From an uncultured Gammaproteobacteria bacterium (GTDB taxonomy: Bacteria > Pseudomonadota > Gammaproteobacteria > Pseudomonadales > UBA5518): DNA of 14,215 nt. Made by a program: the position numbers and the translations under genes. Location: assembly GCA_903921135.1 (NCBI GenBank), contig CAIXOY010000702.1, positions 1 through 14,215 on the forward strand, in the 5' to 3' direction. Of this stretch, positions 1-6,257 are shown piece by piece. Numbering within the stretch: position 1 is the first letter of the stretch; the number at the start of each line of letters is the position of its first letter. A model generated the notes under the pieces. The model was not told where the DNA came from. It ran no database searches and saw nothing but the letters and a program-made list of their open reading frames with translations.

Positions 1-1622
1 ACATCTCGACCGGCGCCTACCAGCAGATCCCTGTGATCGGCATCTACAACGGTTCGGGCGGCGCGGGCGAACTGATCAACGTGGTACCGATCGGCGCCAA
101 TGAAACCCGCCAGAGCATCGCCGCCGACGGCACCGACAACGGCCGCGACCCGGCCGACCTCGGCTTCCTCGTGGACGCGGGCCCCCGCCCGGTGGCCGGT
201 GGCGATTTCTTCGGCTACATCGACCCGGACGGCAACGGCCTGACGACCTCCTCCGACGCCGCCTTCGACGATGCCTTCTTCCTCGACACCTGGGGCCTCG
301 CCGGCACCGTGAGCTGGGACATCTCCGACAGCCTGAGCTTCACCTCCATCACCGACTACAAGGACTACGAGAAGTTCATGTCGATCGACGTGGACTCCGG
401 CCCGGTGAACCAGCTCACCAACTACGCGGCGATGGACGCCAACAGCTTCACCCAGGAGTTCCGCCTGAACGGTGAAGGCGAGTCGACGCGCTGGGTGGCG
501 GGTCTTTACTACCTCAGCATCGACATCGACTCGATCAACGGCCTGAAGATCCCCATCGGGAGCATCCTCGAGGGCGCGATCCTGCCGCCGGGCGTGGGCA
601 CCGACATCGGCGTCGACGCCAAGCTCGAGACCAAGTCCTACTCCGCCTTCGGCCAGATGGAATACGACATCACCGACCAGCTGACGCTGATCACGGGTCT
701 GCGCGTGATGCGCGAAGACAAAGACTACGACATGACCAACGGCTTCTACGCCTCCACCAGCCCCACCGAAGTGCACCAGGGCGGGTATGTGGGCGGCGGG
801 CCGCTCGGCTCGTTCACCGACAGCACCTCCGACGACCTGTGGACGGGCAAGATCCAGCTCGACTACCACATGACCGACGACCTGCTGCTCTACGCCGGCG
901 TGAACCGCGGCGTGAAGGCAGGCAGCTTCAACGCTCCGCTGATCGGCAACTACGCGCGCGTTGGCAACGCCGGCCTGCCCTACGACGAGGAAGTACTGGT
1001 GAGCTTCGAGGGCGGCTTCAAAGCCACCCTGATGGACGGCCTCGCCCGCCTGAACGGCGCTGCGTTCTACTACGACTACAGCGACTATCAGGCCTTCCTG
1101 TTCACCGGCGTGGGCGGTGTGGTGATCAACCGCGACGCAGAGACCACCGGCGCGGAACTCTCGCTGCAGATGTCGCCCGCCGAAGGCTGGGACATCATGA
1201 TCGGCGGTTCCTGGACGGATGCCGAAGTGAAAGATGTGCCGCTGTCGCTCACTGCCCAGAACGTATCGCTGGACGTGAAGCCCACCTACACCCCTGAGTA
1301 CCAGGCCTCGGGCCTCGTACGCTACGAGTGGATGGCACTGGGCGGCACGATGTCGGTGCAGGGTGACTTCACCTACTCCGACGAGTTCTTCTACAACCTC
1401 CGCAACTTCGCCGCCGACAAGTTCGACAGCTACGTGATGTACAACGCAAGCCTTGCCTGGGTCAGCCCGGAAGAGGACTGGCAGGTCACGCTGGCGGGCC
1501 GCAACCTGAGCGACGAGCGCGCGGGCCTGCAGGGCTACGACCTCGCAAACCTCTGTGGTTGCAACGAGGTCTCGTACCGTAACCCGCGTCTCTACTCCGT
1601 GGGCGTGCGTTACAGCTTCTGA
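1..1622 (+). CDS. TonB-dependent outer-membrane receptor, C-terminal part (5' end outside window)
   Basis: The reading frame is open from the first base (first whole codon at 3) to a TGA at 1620-1622, giving 539 visible residues; the signal peptide, TonB box and most or all of the plug lie upstream. The protein would be a TonB-dependent outer-membrane beta-barrel that takes up a ligand with energy from TonB-ExbB-ExbD. Visible support: long alternating hydrophobic/polar strands rich in Tyr, Asp, Gly and Asn, a SFTQEFRL segment typical of these receptors, barrel repeats such as WVAGLYYLSI, ITGLRVMRED and LLLYAGVNRGVKAGSF, and the end YSVGVRYSF, whose terminal Phe is the usual barrel-assembly signal. 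It resembles the receptors found beside catabolic genes in high-GC proteobacteria. The ligand cannot be read from the sequence. A stem-loop starts 8 bp after the stop, and the GMC pair lies just downstream, which may point to uptake of the substrate those enzymes oxidise (inference). Confidence 0.9.
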   Translation, partial: ISTGAYQQIPVIGIYNGSGGAGELINVVPIGANETRQSIAADGTDNGRDPADLGFLVDAGPRPVAGGDFFGYIDPDGNGLTTSSDAAFDDAFFLDTWGLAGTVSWDISDSLSFTSITDYKDYEKFMSIDVDSGPVNQLTNYAAMDANSFTQEFRLNGEGESTRWVAGLYYLSIDIDSINGLKIPIGSILEGAILPPGVGTDIGVDAKLETKSYSAFGQMEYDITDQLTLITGLRVMREDKDYDMTNGFYASTSPTEVHQGGYVGGGPLGSFTDSTSDDLWTGKIQLDYHMTDDLLLYAGVNRGVKAGSFNAPLIGNYARVGNAGLPYDEEVLVSFEGGFKATLMDGLARLNGAAFYYDYSDYQAFLFTGVGGVVINRDAETTGAELSLQMSPAEGWDIMIGGSWTDAEVKDVPLSLTAQNVSLDVKPTYTPEYQASGLVRYEWMALGGTMSVQGDFTYSDEFFYNLRNFAADKFDSYVMYNASLAWVSPEEDWQVTLAGRNLSDERAGLQGYDLANLCGCNEVSYRNPRLYSVGVRYSF

Positions 1623-1630
1623 TAGCCTCC

Positions 1631-1668
1631 AACGCCGGCGTGATCCTTCGCGGGGTCACGCCGGCGTT
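1631..1668 (+). terminator. 13-bp stem-loop after the receptor gene, probable intrinsic terminator or attenuator
   Basis: AACGCCGGCGTGA (1631-1643) and its exact reverse complement TCACGCCGGCGTT (1656-1668) enclose a 12-base loop. The stem is perfect and GC-rich and is followed by a short, interrupted pyrimidine tract (TTTCCATTTCT), so it fits an imperfect rho-independent terminator. It lies only 22 bp before the next start codon, in the same direction. If some transcripts read through, it would act as an attenuator between receptor and dehydrogenase; if termination is complete, the next gene needs a promoter, for which there is almost no room. Confidence 0.75.
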
Positions 1669-1690
1669 TCCATTTCTGGGGGACCATTTC

Positions 1691-2257
1691 ATGGACAGAC
1701 GTGACTTCATCCTCCTCGGCGCCGCAGGCGTCGGAATCGCGGCAGGCCTTGCCGGCTGTGGCAAGGAGCCGGCCGCCACGCTTAGCCCTTCAGCGGCAAC
1801 ACTGCCTGCGCAGGCACCCGTGTTGGACGCCTCGGCCCGAGCGGCATTCCAGGCACTCGCAGACGCCCTCGCTCCCGGATCTGCAGCAGCCGGTTTTGCG
1901 GACTACCTCGAGGCACAACTGTCGGCTTCTCCCGGGCAAGAGATGCTGATGCTGCGCTACCTGGGTGTGCCCGCACCGTACGCAGACTTCTACCTGCCCG
2001 CGCTCGCGGCCGCGCAAGCCTGGTCACAGCAGAGCTTCGGCAAGGCCATCGAGGCACTCGACGCCACGTCTGTGTCCACCCTCGTCGGGGATATCGCCGC
2101 CGGCAAGCCCACCGCATGGGCCGCAGCACCAGCACCGTTTTTCTATTTCGTGCTGCGCGCAGACGCAGTCGACATCGCCTACGGCACCCGCGCGGGCTTC
2201 GAGCGGCTCGGCGTTCCCTACATGCCCCATATCGAGCCCGCAGGAGACTGGTCATGA
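1691..2257 (+). CDS. Tat-exported lipoprotein, gluconate 2-dehydrogenase subunit 3-like (small subunit of a GMC dehydrogenase)
   Basis: A 188-residue protein. The ATG at 1691 is preferred because GGGGGA lies a few bases upstream and because it places a Tat signal at the N-terminus: Arg3-Arg4 in DRRDFIL, a Gly/Ala-rich hydrophobic stretch, and a lipobox LAGC whose Cys23 would be lipidated. An upstream in-frame start at 1640 would bury this signal and falls in the terminator stem. The mature part is alanine-rich and helical and has no CxxCH haem motif. It reads as the small (gamma/subunit 3) component found next to GMC dehydrogenases such as gluconate, fructose and FAD-glucose dehydrogenase. 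In those systems it carries the leaderless flavoprotein through the Tat pore and stays bound to it. Its stop overlaps the next ATG (ATGA at 2254-2257), implying translational coupling and equimolar subunits. The family assignment rests on size, signal and context more than on a diagnostic motif. Confidence 0.82.
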   Translation: MDRRDFILLGAAGVGIAAGLAGCGKEPAATLSPSAATLPAQAPVLDASARAAFQALADALAPGSAAAGFADYLEAQLSASPGQEMLMLRYLGVPAPYADFYLPALAAAQAWSQQSFGKAIEALDATSVSTLVGDIAAGKPTAWAAAPAPFFYFVLRADAVDIAYGTRAGFERLGVPYMPHIEPAGDWS

Positions 2258-3816
2258 GCGATCGTGTCGATGCGGTAATCGTGGGCTCGGGCGCCGCCGG
2301 CAGCCTGATGGCAGCAAGGCTCGCCGAGGCGGGCAAACGTGTACTGATCCTCGAAGCCGGTCCGGCACGCGGCACGCAGGATCTGGTGAGCAACGGCCTC
2401 TGGGGGCGACGTCTCAAGTGGGGCGGTTCACCCGTGCTCGAGACCGGCGCGCAGCCGGTAGGCCACAACTTCAACACGGGCTGGGGCACAGGGGGCGCAG
2501 CGGTACACCACTACGGTGTGTGGCCACGCCTGCACCCGGAAGACTTCAACGAGGCGAGCACCCACCAGCGCCACCTCGACTGGCCCATCGCATATACCGA
2601 TCTGCAAGCCTGGTACGACACCGTGCAGGCAGAGGTGGGGGTTTCAGGGGACCACGCGCAGGAAGTCTGGCGCCCGGCGGGCGCGCCCTATCCGCAGGCG
2701 CCGGTACCGGTCTTTCCCCACGGGGACGTGATCCGTCGCGGCTTCGCGGCGCTGGGGCGCCAGACTTCGCCCATTCCCATCGCCCTGCACACGGCCACCG
2801 CAGGGGATCGCAAGGCCTGCATCTGGGACGGCTGGTGCGATGCCGGCTGCCCCATCGGCGCATTGGCCAACCCGCTGGTCACCTACCTGCCCCGCGCGCT
2901 CGCCGCAGGCGCCGTACTGAAAAACGGCGCGGAGGTGGCAGAAATCCTCCAGAACGCTTCGGGCACGCGCGCCACGGGTGTGGCGTGGCTGGATGCATCC
3001 GGCGCTCGCCACAGCACCGAGGCTGAGGTGGTGATCGTCGCCGCATCCACGATCCAGAACGCGCGCCTGCTGCTCGCCTCGCGCGGGCGCTCGCCACGCG
3101 GCATCGGCAACGGTTCCGATCAGTTGGGACGCTACGTCACCATCCACCTCGCCTGCCCCGTCTTCGGCCTGTGGGACGAAGACACCCAGCCGCACATGGG
3201 GGCGACAGGCGGGCAACTGCTGAACCAGGATGGTTACGCCAAAGTGCGCGACGGCGGCCCCTTCGGCAGTTACCAGTGGCTGATCGCACAAGCCATGAAA
3301 CCCAATGACCTGCTGGGCATCGCCATGAGCCGCGTGGATCTGTACGGCCCCGCACTGGATGCCTTCATGAAGCGCGCGGTGCGCGGCTTCGCGATGATGA
3401 CCGGCGTGGTGGAAGACGCGCCGCTCGCAGACAACCGCGTGACGCTCGAGGGCAAGACCGATGCGCGCGGCCTGCCGCTCGCCACGGTGAACCACAGCAG
3501 CTCCGACGCATCACTCGCGCTCTGGAACCACGCCCGCGACGAAGGCATCGCGGTGTTGAAAGCCGGCGGCGCGAAAGAGGTATGGGCGGGGAACATCGGG
3601 CCCATGCACAACATGGGTGGCACCATCATGGGCAAGGATCCGGCCGCCTCCGTCACCGACGGTTTCGGCACGGTGCACGGTGTGGGCAACCTCTTCGTGG
3701 CAGGCTCGAGCCTCTTCCCCACCAGCGGCGCGGTGAACCCCACCTTCACGGTGCACGCGCTGGCGGCGCGCAGCGCCTCTCACCTGATCGACAACTGGCG
3801 CCAGATCGCGGGCTGA
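2254..3816 (+). CDS. GMC-family FAD dehydrogenase, catalytic subunit with putative 3Fe-4S cysteine motif
   Basis: A 520-residue flavoprotein oxidising an alcohol or sugar hydroxyl. The ATG at 2254 has AGGAG 8 bases upstream and puts the FAD-binding motif GSGAAG at residues 11-16, with Glu34 (LILEAGP) as the ribose-binding acid; an upstream in-frame start at 2116 would lie inside the previous gene. Three cysteines, C189-x5-C195-x3-C199-Pro, match the spacing of the 3Fe-4S ligands known in FAD-dependent glucose and fructose dehydrogenases. The C-terminal part is typical of GMC enzymes: HNMGG with catalytic His452, a LFVAGSSLFPTSG segment, and NPT with Asn495 as the partner residue. There is no signal peptide, so export would depend on the Tat-signal partner encoded just upstream. 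The cytochrome c subunit that usually accepts the electrons is not adjacent. The substrate is unknown; sugars, sugar acids, polyols and other alcohols are all possible. The gene ends inside a hairpin shared with the convergent monooxygenase gene. Confidence 0.92.
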   Translation: MSDRVDAVIVGSGAAGSLMAARLAEAGKRVLILEAGPARGTQDLVSNGLWGRRLKWGGSPVLETGAQPVGHNFNTGWGTGGAAVHHYGVWPRLHPEDFNEASTHQRHLDWPIAYTDLQAWYDTVQAEVGVSGDHAQEVWRPAGAPYPQAPVPVFPHGDVIRRGFAALGRQTSPIPIALHTATAGDRKACIWDGWCDAGCPIGALANPLVTYLPRALAAGAVLKNGAEVAEILQNASGTRATGVAWLDASGARHSTEAEVVIVAASTIQNARLLLASRGRSPRGIGNGSDQLGRYVTIHLACPVFGLWDEDTQPHMGATGGQLLNQDGYAKVRDGGPFGSYQWLIAQAMKPNDLLGIAMSRVDLYGPALDAFMKRAVRGFAMMTGVVEDAPLADNRVTLEGKTDARGLPLATVNHSSSDASLALWNHARDEGIAVLKAGGAKEVWAGNIGPMHNMGGTIMGKDPAASVTDGFGTVHGVGNLFVAGSSLFPTSGAVNPTFTVHALAARSASHLIDNWRQIAG

Positions 3817-3848
3817 GTCCACGCGCGCCATGCGCGCGACTCAGCCCG
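3809..3848. terminator. Palindromic bidirectional terminator-like hairpin spanning both convergent stop codons
   Basis: CGGGCTGAGTC (3809-3819) and GACTCAGCCCG (3838-3848) are exact reverse complements. Inside them GCGCGC (3823-3828) can pair with GCGCGC (3832-3837) around a CAT loop, leaving only CAC (3820-3822) bulged. The outer arms contain the TGA of the GMC gene (3814-3816) and the TGA of the opposite-strand monooxygenase (3841-3843). The structure is symmetrical, so it could stop RNA polymerase or protect 3' ends in both directions. No clear T-tract follows on either side. Confidence 0.65.
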
Positions 3849-4947
3849 GTTGGCGTAAACCACGCGCCTCGAGGATCGGCAGCACAGTGTCGCGGAAGTA
3901 CGGGAACTCCTTGGTGTAGTCCACGAAGGAAAGCGTGGTCCCGCCAAGCCCTGCGGCGTGCAACTGGCAGATGCCATCTGCGACTTGCTCGGGCGTGCCG
4001 ATCAGCGGGAAGCCACCGTGGCCCATCGCCATGCGATCCCTGATCAGCGCGAGCAGATCGTGCGGGAAGCTGTGGGCGTGGGCGAACTGCAGGCGCACGA
4101 GATTGTCGGTGGCCGCCCAGTCGGTGTTCTGGCCGAAGAAGTAATCGCAGTAATCGCGGGCCTGCTTCTCGGTCGGGCGGCAGACCACGTGCGAGAAGGT
4201 GAGTACATCGACCTCTCGCCCGCCGTTACGCGCCTGTTGCTTCAGCTCCGCAACCTCTTCCGTGGTGCGCGCCAGATCGATGGCCGGCGTGAACAGGAAG
4301 TCCGCGTTGCGCGTAGCGAACTCGCGGCCCAGACCCGAGCCCGCCGCGTTGATGATCGGCGGCTGGCCGGCGTAGGGCTTCGGGTCGCTGTGTACGTCCT
4401 TCAGGTTCCAGTAGTGGCCCTCCCAGTCGAAGCGCCCGGGCTCGGTCCAGAGCTTGCGTACCACGTCGAACCACTCCTGCGCGTAGGCGTAGCGGGTCTC
4501 GTGATCGTCGGGAAGTTGCTGTCCGAGCGCCTCGTACTCGGGCTTGTTCCAACCCGCAACAATGTTGAGGCCCGCGCGCCCCTTGCCTATCTGGTCGATG
4601 GTGGCGATCTGCTTGGCGATCACCACCGGGTGGTTCACCGCCGTGTGCATCGTGGCAAACACGCTGATGCGCCGTGTGGAAGCAAGCAGCGCTGAAGCCC
4701 AGGTCATGGTCTCGAGCACGTAGCCGTGGAAGTTGGTCTCGCCGCCATAGCCAATCCAGCGCGCGATAGGCAGCATGAAATCGATCCCCGCGTCGTCCAG
4801 CAGGCGCGCCACCGCGAGGTTGCTGTCCCAGGTCGCGTCCCAGCGCTCGGGGATCTTCGTGACGGTCATACCGCCCGAGCAATTCGTCGAGAAAGTGCCG
4901 AGCTTGAAGTGGTTGCTGCGGAACATGCGGTTGGGGGATGCGGTCAT
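3841..4947 (-). CDS. LLM-class flavin-dependent monooxygenase, RutA/SfnG-like
   Basis: A 368-residue cytoplasmic protein with the bacterial-luciferase TIM-barrel fold, expected to use FMNH2 (from a separate reductase) and O2 to oxidise a small substrate. The N-terminal segment NCSGGMTVTKIPERW resembles dimethylsulfone monooxygenase (SfnG). The core, with ATMHT (Thr102), IDQIGKGRAGLNIVAGWNKPEYE (residues 117-139, Asn128, Trp133) and NAAGSGLGREFATRNADF, resembles pyrimidine oxygenase RutA. Asn128 and Thr102 sit where RutA-type enzymes have residues associated with O2/flavin-N5 chemistry (recalled from family knowledge, not aligned here). The C-terminal GTPEQVADGI segment is standard for the family. 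The length is normal. The ATG at 4947 is the first in frame; a weak GAGG lies 11 bases upstream. A sigma70-like promoter sits about 40-65 bp upstream. No other rut or sfn gene is nearby, so the substrate is open: a nitrogen heterocycle, sulfone or other xenobiotic. Confidence 0.9.
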   Translation of the reverse strand: MTASPNRMFRSNHFKLGTFSTNCSGGMTVTKIPERWDATWDSNLAVARLLDDAGIDFMLPIARWIGYGGETNFHGYVLETMTWASALLASTRRISVFATMHTAVNHPVVIAKQIATIDQIGKGRAGLNIVAGWNKPEYEALGQQLPDDHETRYAYAQEWFDVVRKLWTEPGRFDWEGHYWNLKDVHSDPKPYAGQPPIINAAGSGLGREFATRNADFLFTPAIDLARTTEEVAELKQQARNGGREVDVLTFSHVVCRPTEKQARDYCDYFFGQNTDWAATDNLVRLQFAHAHSFPHDLLALIRDRMAMGHGGFPLIGTPEQVADGICQLHAAGLGGTTLSFVDYTKEFPYFRDTVLPILEARGLRQPG

Positions 4948-4985
4948 CGGAGCGGGAACCTCGTGTGGGTCTGGAGAGCGCGCCT

Positions 4986-5014
4986 ATTCTAGGCCTGCGA
5001 ATCCGGGATGACAG
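4986..5014 (-). promoter_or_regulatory. Putative sigma70 promoter for the flavin monooxygenase gene
   Basis: Read on the - strand, CTGTCA (5014-5009) and TAGAAT (4991-4986) are separated by exactly 17 bases. They match the consensus hexamers at 4/6 and 5/6 positions. Transcription would start near 4979, giving a leader of roughly 30 bases before the ATG at 4947. This is the best promoter match I found in the divergent region. Confidence 0.5.
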
Positions 5015-5054
5015 CGCATCGCGAGGGATCTTCGTCGCAGCAAGACCGGGCGGT

Positions 5055-5068
5055 TTGATGCGGGTCAA
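5055..5068. promoter_or_regulatory. Near-consensus FNR/ANR (CRP-family) binding site
   Basis: TTGAT (5055-5059), four bases, then GTCAA (5064-5068). FNR-type regulators bind TTGAT-N4-ATCAA, and the TTGAT-N4-GTCAA form is well known for Pseudomonas ANR/DNR sites. It sits between the divergent monooxygenase and hydroxyproline operons, centred about 83 bp upstream of the predicted monooxygenase start point. No recognisable -10 lies at the ideal distance on the other side, so which operon it would serve is unclear. It could be a chance match. Confidence 0.35.
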
Positions 5069-5180
5069 AGTTTCGGACCCCTTCCTCCCCGAGGGCATGC
5101 GCTTTATCGTCCGGGACAGTGCCGCGAGCACCGCACGGCCGGGCCAAGACAAAAACGGATTCGCACAGCAGCGACATCCA

Positions 5181-5187
5181 GGGGAGG
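5181..5187 (+). promoter_or_regulatory. Strong ribosome-binding site fixing the dehydratase start
   Basis: GGGGAGG ends 8 bases before the ATG at 5196. It selects this start over upstream in-frame starts that would add up to 86 residues with no resemblance to the family. The ATG at 5189 is in another frame. Confidence 0.75.
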
Positions 5188-5195
5188 CATGCCTG

Positions 5196-6257
5196 ATGGA
5201 AAAACACCGCTTTCCCGCAGCACTCGCCCGCGCGATCGGCTGGCAACCGCGCGCGGGCGTGGAGCGCGTCACCGTGCTGGACGCTCACACCGGCGGAGAG
5301 CCGCTGCGCATCCTGCTCGCGGGCATGCCACTGCCAGAAGGCAACTCGGTGTTGTCGCGGCGGCGCGATGCGCGGGACAGGCTCGACCACTACCGCAGGG
5401 CGCTCATGTGGGAGCCGCGAGGCCACGCAGACATGTACGGCTGCATCGTGCTGCCACCGGACACAGCCGATGCGCACTTCGGCGTGCTCTTCCTGCACAA
5501 CGAGGGCTACAGCTCGATGTGCGGCCACGGCATCATCGCCGTGGTGACGGCGCTGTTCGAGACGGGCGTGCTGCCTGCGGAACTCGCCGGCCAGGAGATC
5601 CACATCGACGCACCGGCCGGGCGGATCGTGGCGGTGGCGGATGTCCACGCGGGTCGCGTGACACAGGTGCGCTTCCGCAACGTGCCCTCTTTCCTCGCCC
5701 TGCGCGATGCGGTGGCGGAGGTGCCCGGCGTGGGCACACTGCGCTTCGACCTCGCCTTCGGCGGTGCGTTCTACGCCTATGTCGATGCCACCACGCTCGG
5801 CCTGGCGTTACTGCCCGGCGAATACCGCCGCATCATTGAGCTCGGCAGCGCGATCAAGCAGGCCGTCATGGCGCAGTTCGCGCTGGAACACCCCAGCGAG
5901 CCCGATCTCTCGTTCCTGTACGGCACGATCTTCGTTGCGCCTGCGCAGGATCCGGCGAACCACAGCCGCAACTGCTGCGTCTTCGCCGACGGCGAGGTCG
6001 ACCGCAGCCCCACAGGCACCGGTGTCTCGGGGCGCGCAGCGATACACGTGGCACGCGGCGAACTCGGGATCGGGGAGGAGATCCGCATCGAGAGCCTGCT
6101 GGGCAGCGTCTTTGGTGTGCGCGCGGTGGAGCGGCTGCGCTTCGGCACGCACGAGGCCATCGTGCCCGAGGTGTCGGGCCGCGCGGCACTCACCGGCCGC
6201 AGCGAGTTCTGGCTCGACCCCGAGGACACGCTTGGTGGAGGTTTTCTGCTGCGATGA
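5196..6257 (+). CDS. trans-3-hydroxy-L-proline dehydratase (proline racemase family)
   Basis: A 353-residue cytoplasmic enzyme of the proline racemase/hydroxyproline epimerase fold. The first active-site motif is intact: MCGHG with Cys109 and His111. The second reads DRSPTGTGVSGR, with Thr273 where racemases and 4-hydroxyproline epimerases have Cys. This Cys-to-Thr change is the known signature of trans-3-hydroxy-L-proline dehydratases, which eliminate water to give 1-pyrroline-2-carboxylate instead of epimerising. Other family marks are LDAHTGGEPLR near the N-terminus, HADMYGC, and FGGAFYAYVDA in the middle. The next gene overlaps by ATGA and encodes the expected reductase for the product, which strongly supports the call; the corresponding bacterial pair has been described as LhpH/LhpI in Azospirillum (from memory). 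The pathway yields L-proline, a carbon and nitrogen source. A racemase role is unlikely without the second Cys. No clear sigma70 promoter is visible upstream on this strand. Confidence 0.9.
   Translation: MEKHRFPAALARAIGWQPRAGVERVTVLDAHTGGEPLRILLAGMPLPEGNSVLSRRRDARDRLDHYRRALMWEPRGHADMYGCIVLPPDTADAHFGVLFLHNEGYSSMCGHGIIAVVTALFETGVLPAELAGQEIHIDAPAGRIVAVADVHAGRVTQVRFRNVPSFLALRDAVAEVPGVGTLRFDLAFGGAFYAYVDATTLGLALLPGEYRRIIELGSAIKQAVMAQFALEHPSEPDLSFLYGTIFVAPAQDPANHSRNCCVFADGEVDRSPTGTGVSGRAAIHVARGELGIGEEIRIESLLGSVFGVRAVERLRFGTHEAIVPEVSGRAALTGRSEFWLDPEDTLGGGFLLR

Larger units (their letters stand above)
4948..5195. other. Divergent intergenic regulatory region (248 bp)
   Basis: This is the largest gap between genes in the window. 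It separates the monooxygenase gene (- strand) from the hydroxyproline operon (+ strand). It holds the predicted monooxygenase promoter, the FNR/ANR-like site and the dehydratase ribosome-binding site. I found no convincing + strand -35/-10 pair; TTTATC at 5103-5108 is the only AT-rich candidate. An in-frame extension of the dehydratase crosses the region but looks noncoding. No small gene or riboswitch was recognised. Confidence 0.6.

Noticed and set aside
1782..2489. 235-codon open frame on the - strand
   Set aside because: It is antisense to the Tat lipoprotein and GMC genes, is very Arg/Pro/Ala-rich and has no recognisable motif; high GC produces such frames.
2644..3495. 283-codon open frame on the - strand inside the GMC gene
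   Set aside because: The opposite strand has clear GMC motifs throughout, and the antisense product shows no family features.
5185..5194. Palindrome AGGCATGCCT overlapping the dehydratase ribosome-binding site
   Set aside because: Only 10 bp with no loop, so it cannot form a useful RNA hairpin; probably chance.
4938..5195. N-terminal extension of the dehydratase frame
   Set aside because: The extension crosses the divergent promoter region, has no similarity to the family, and a strong ribosome-binding site marks the ATG at 5196.
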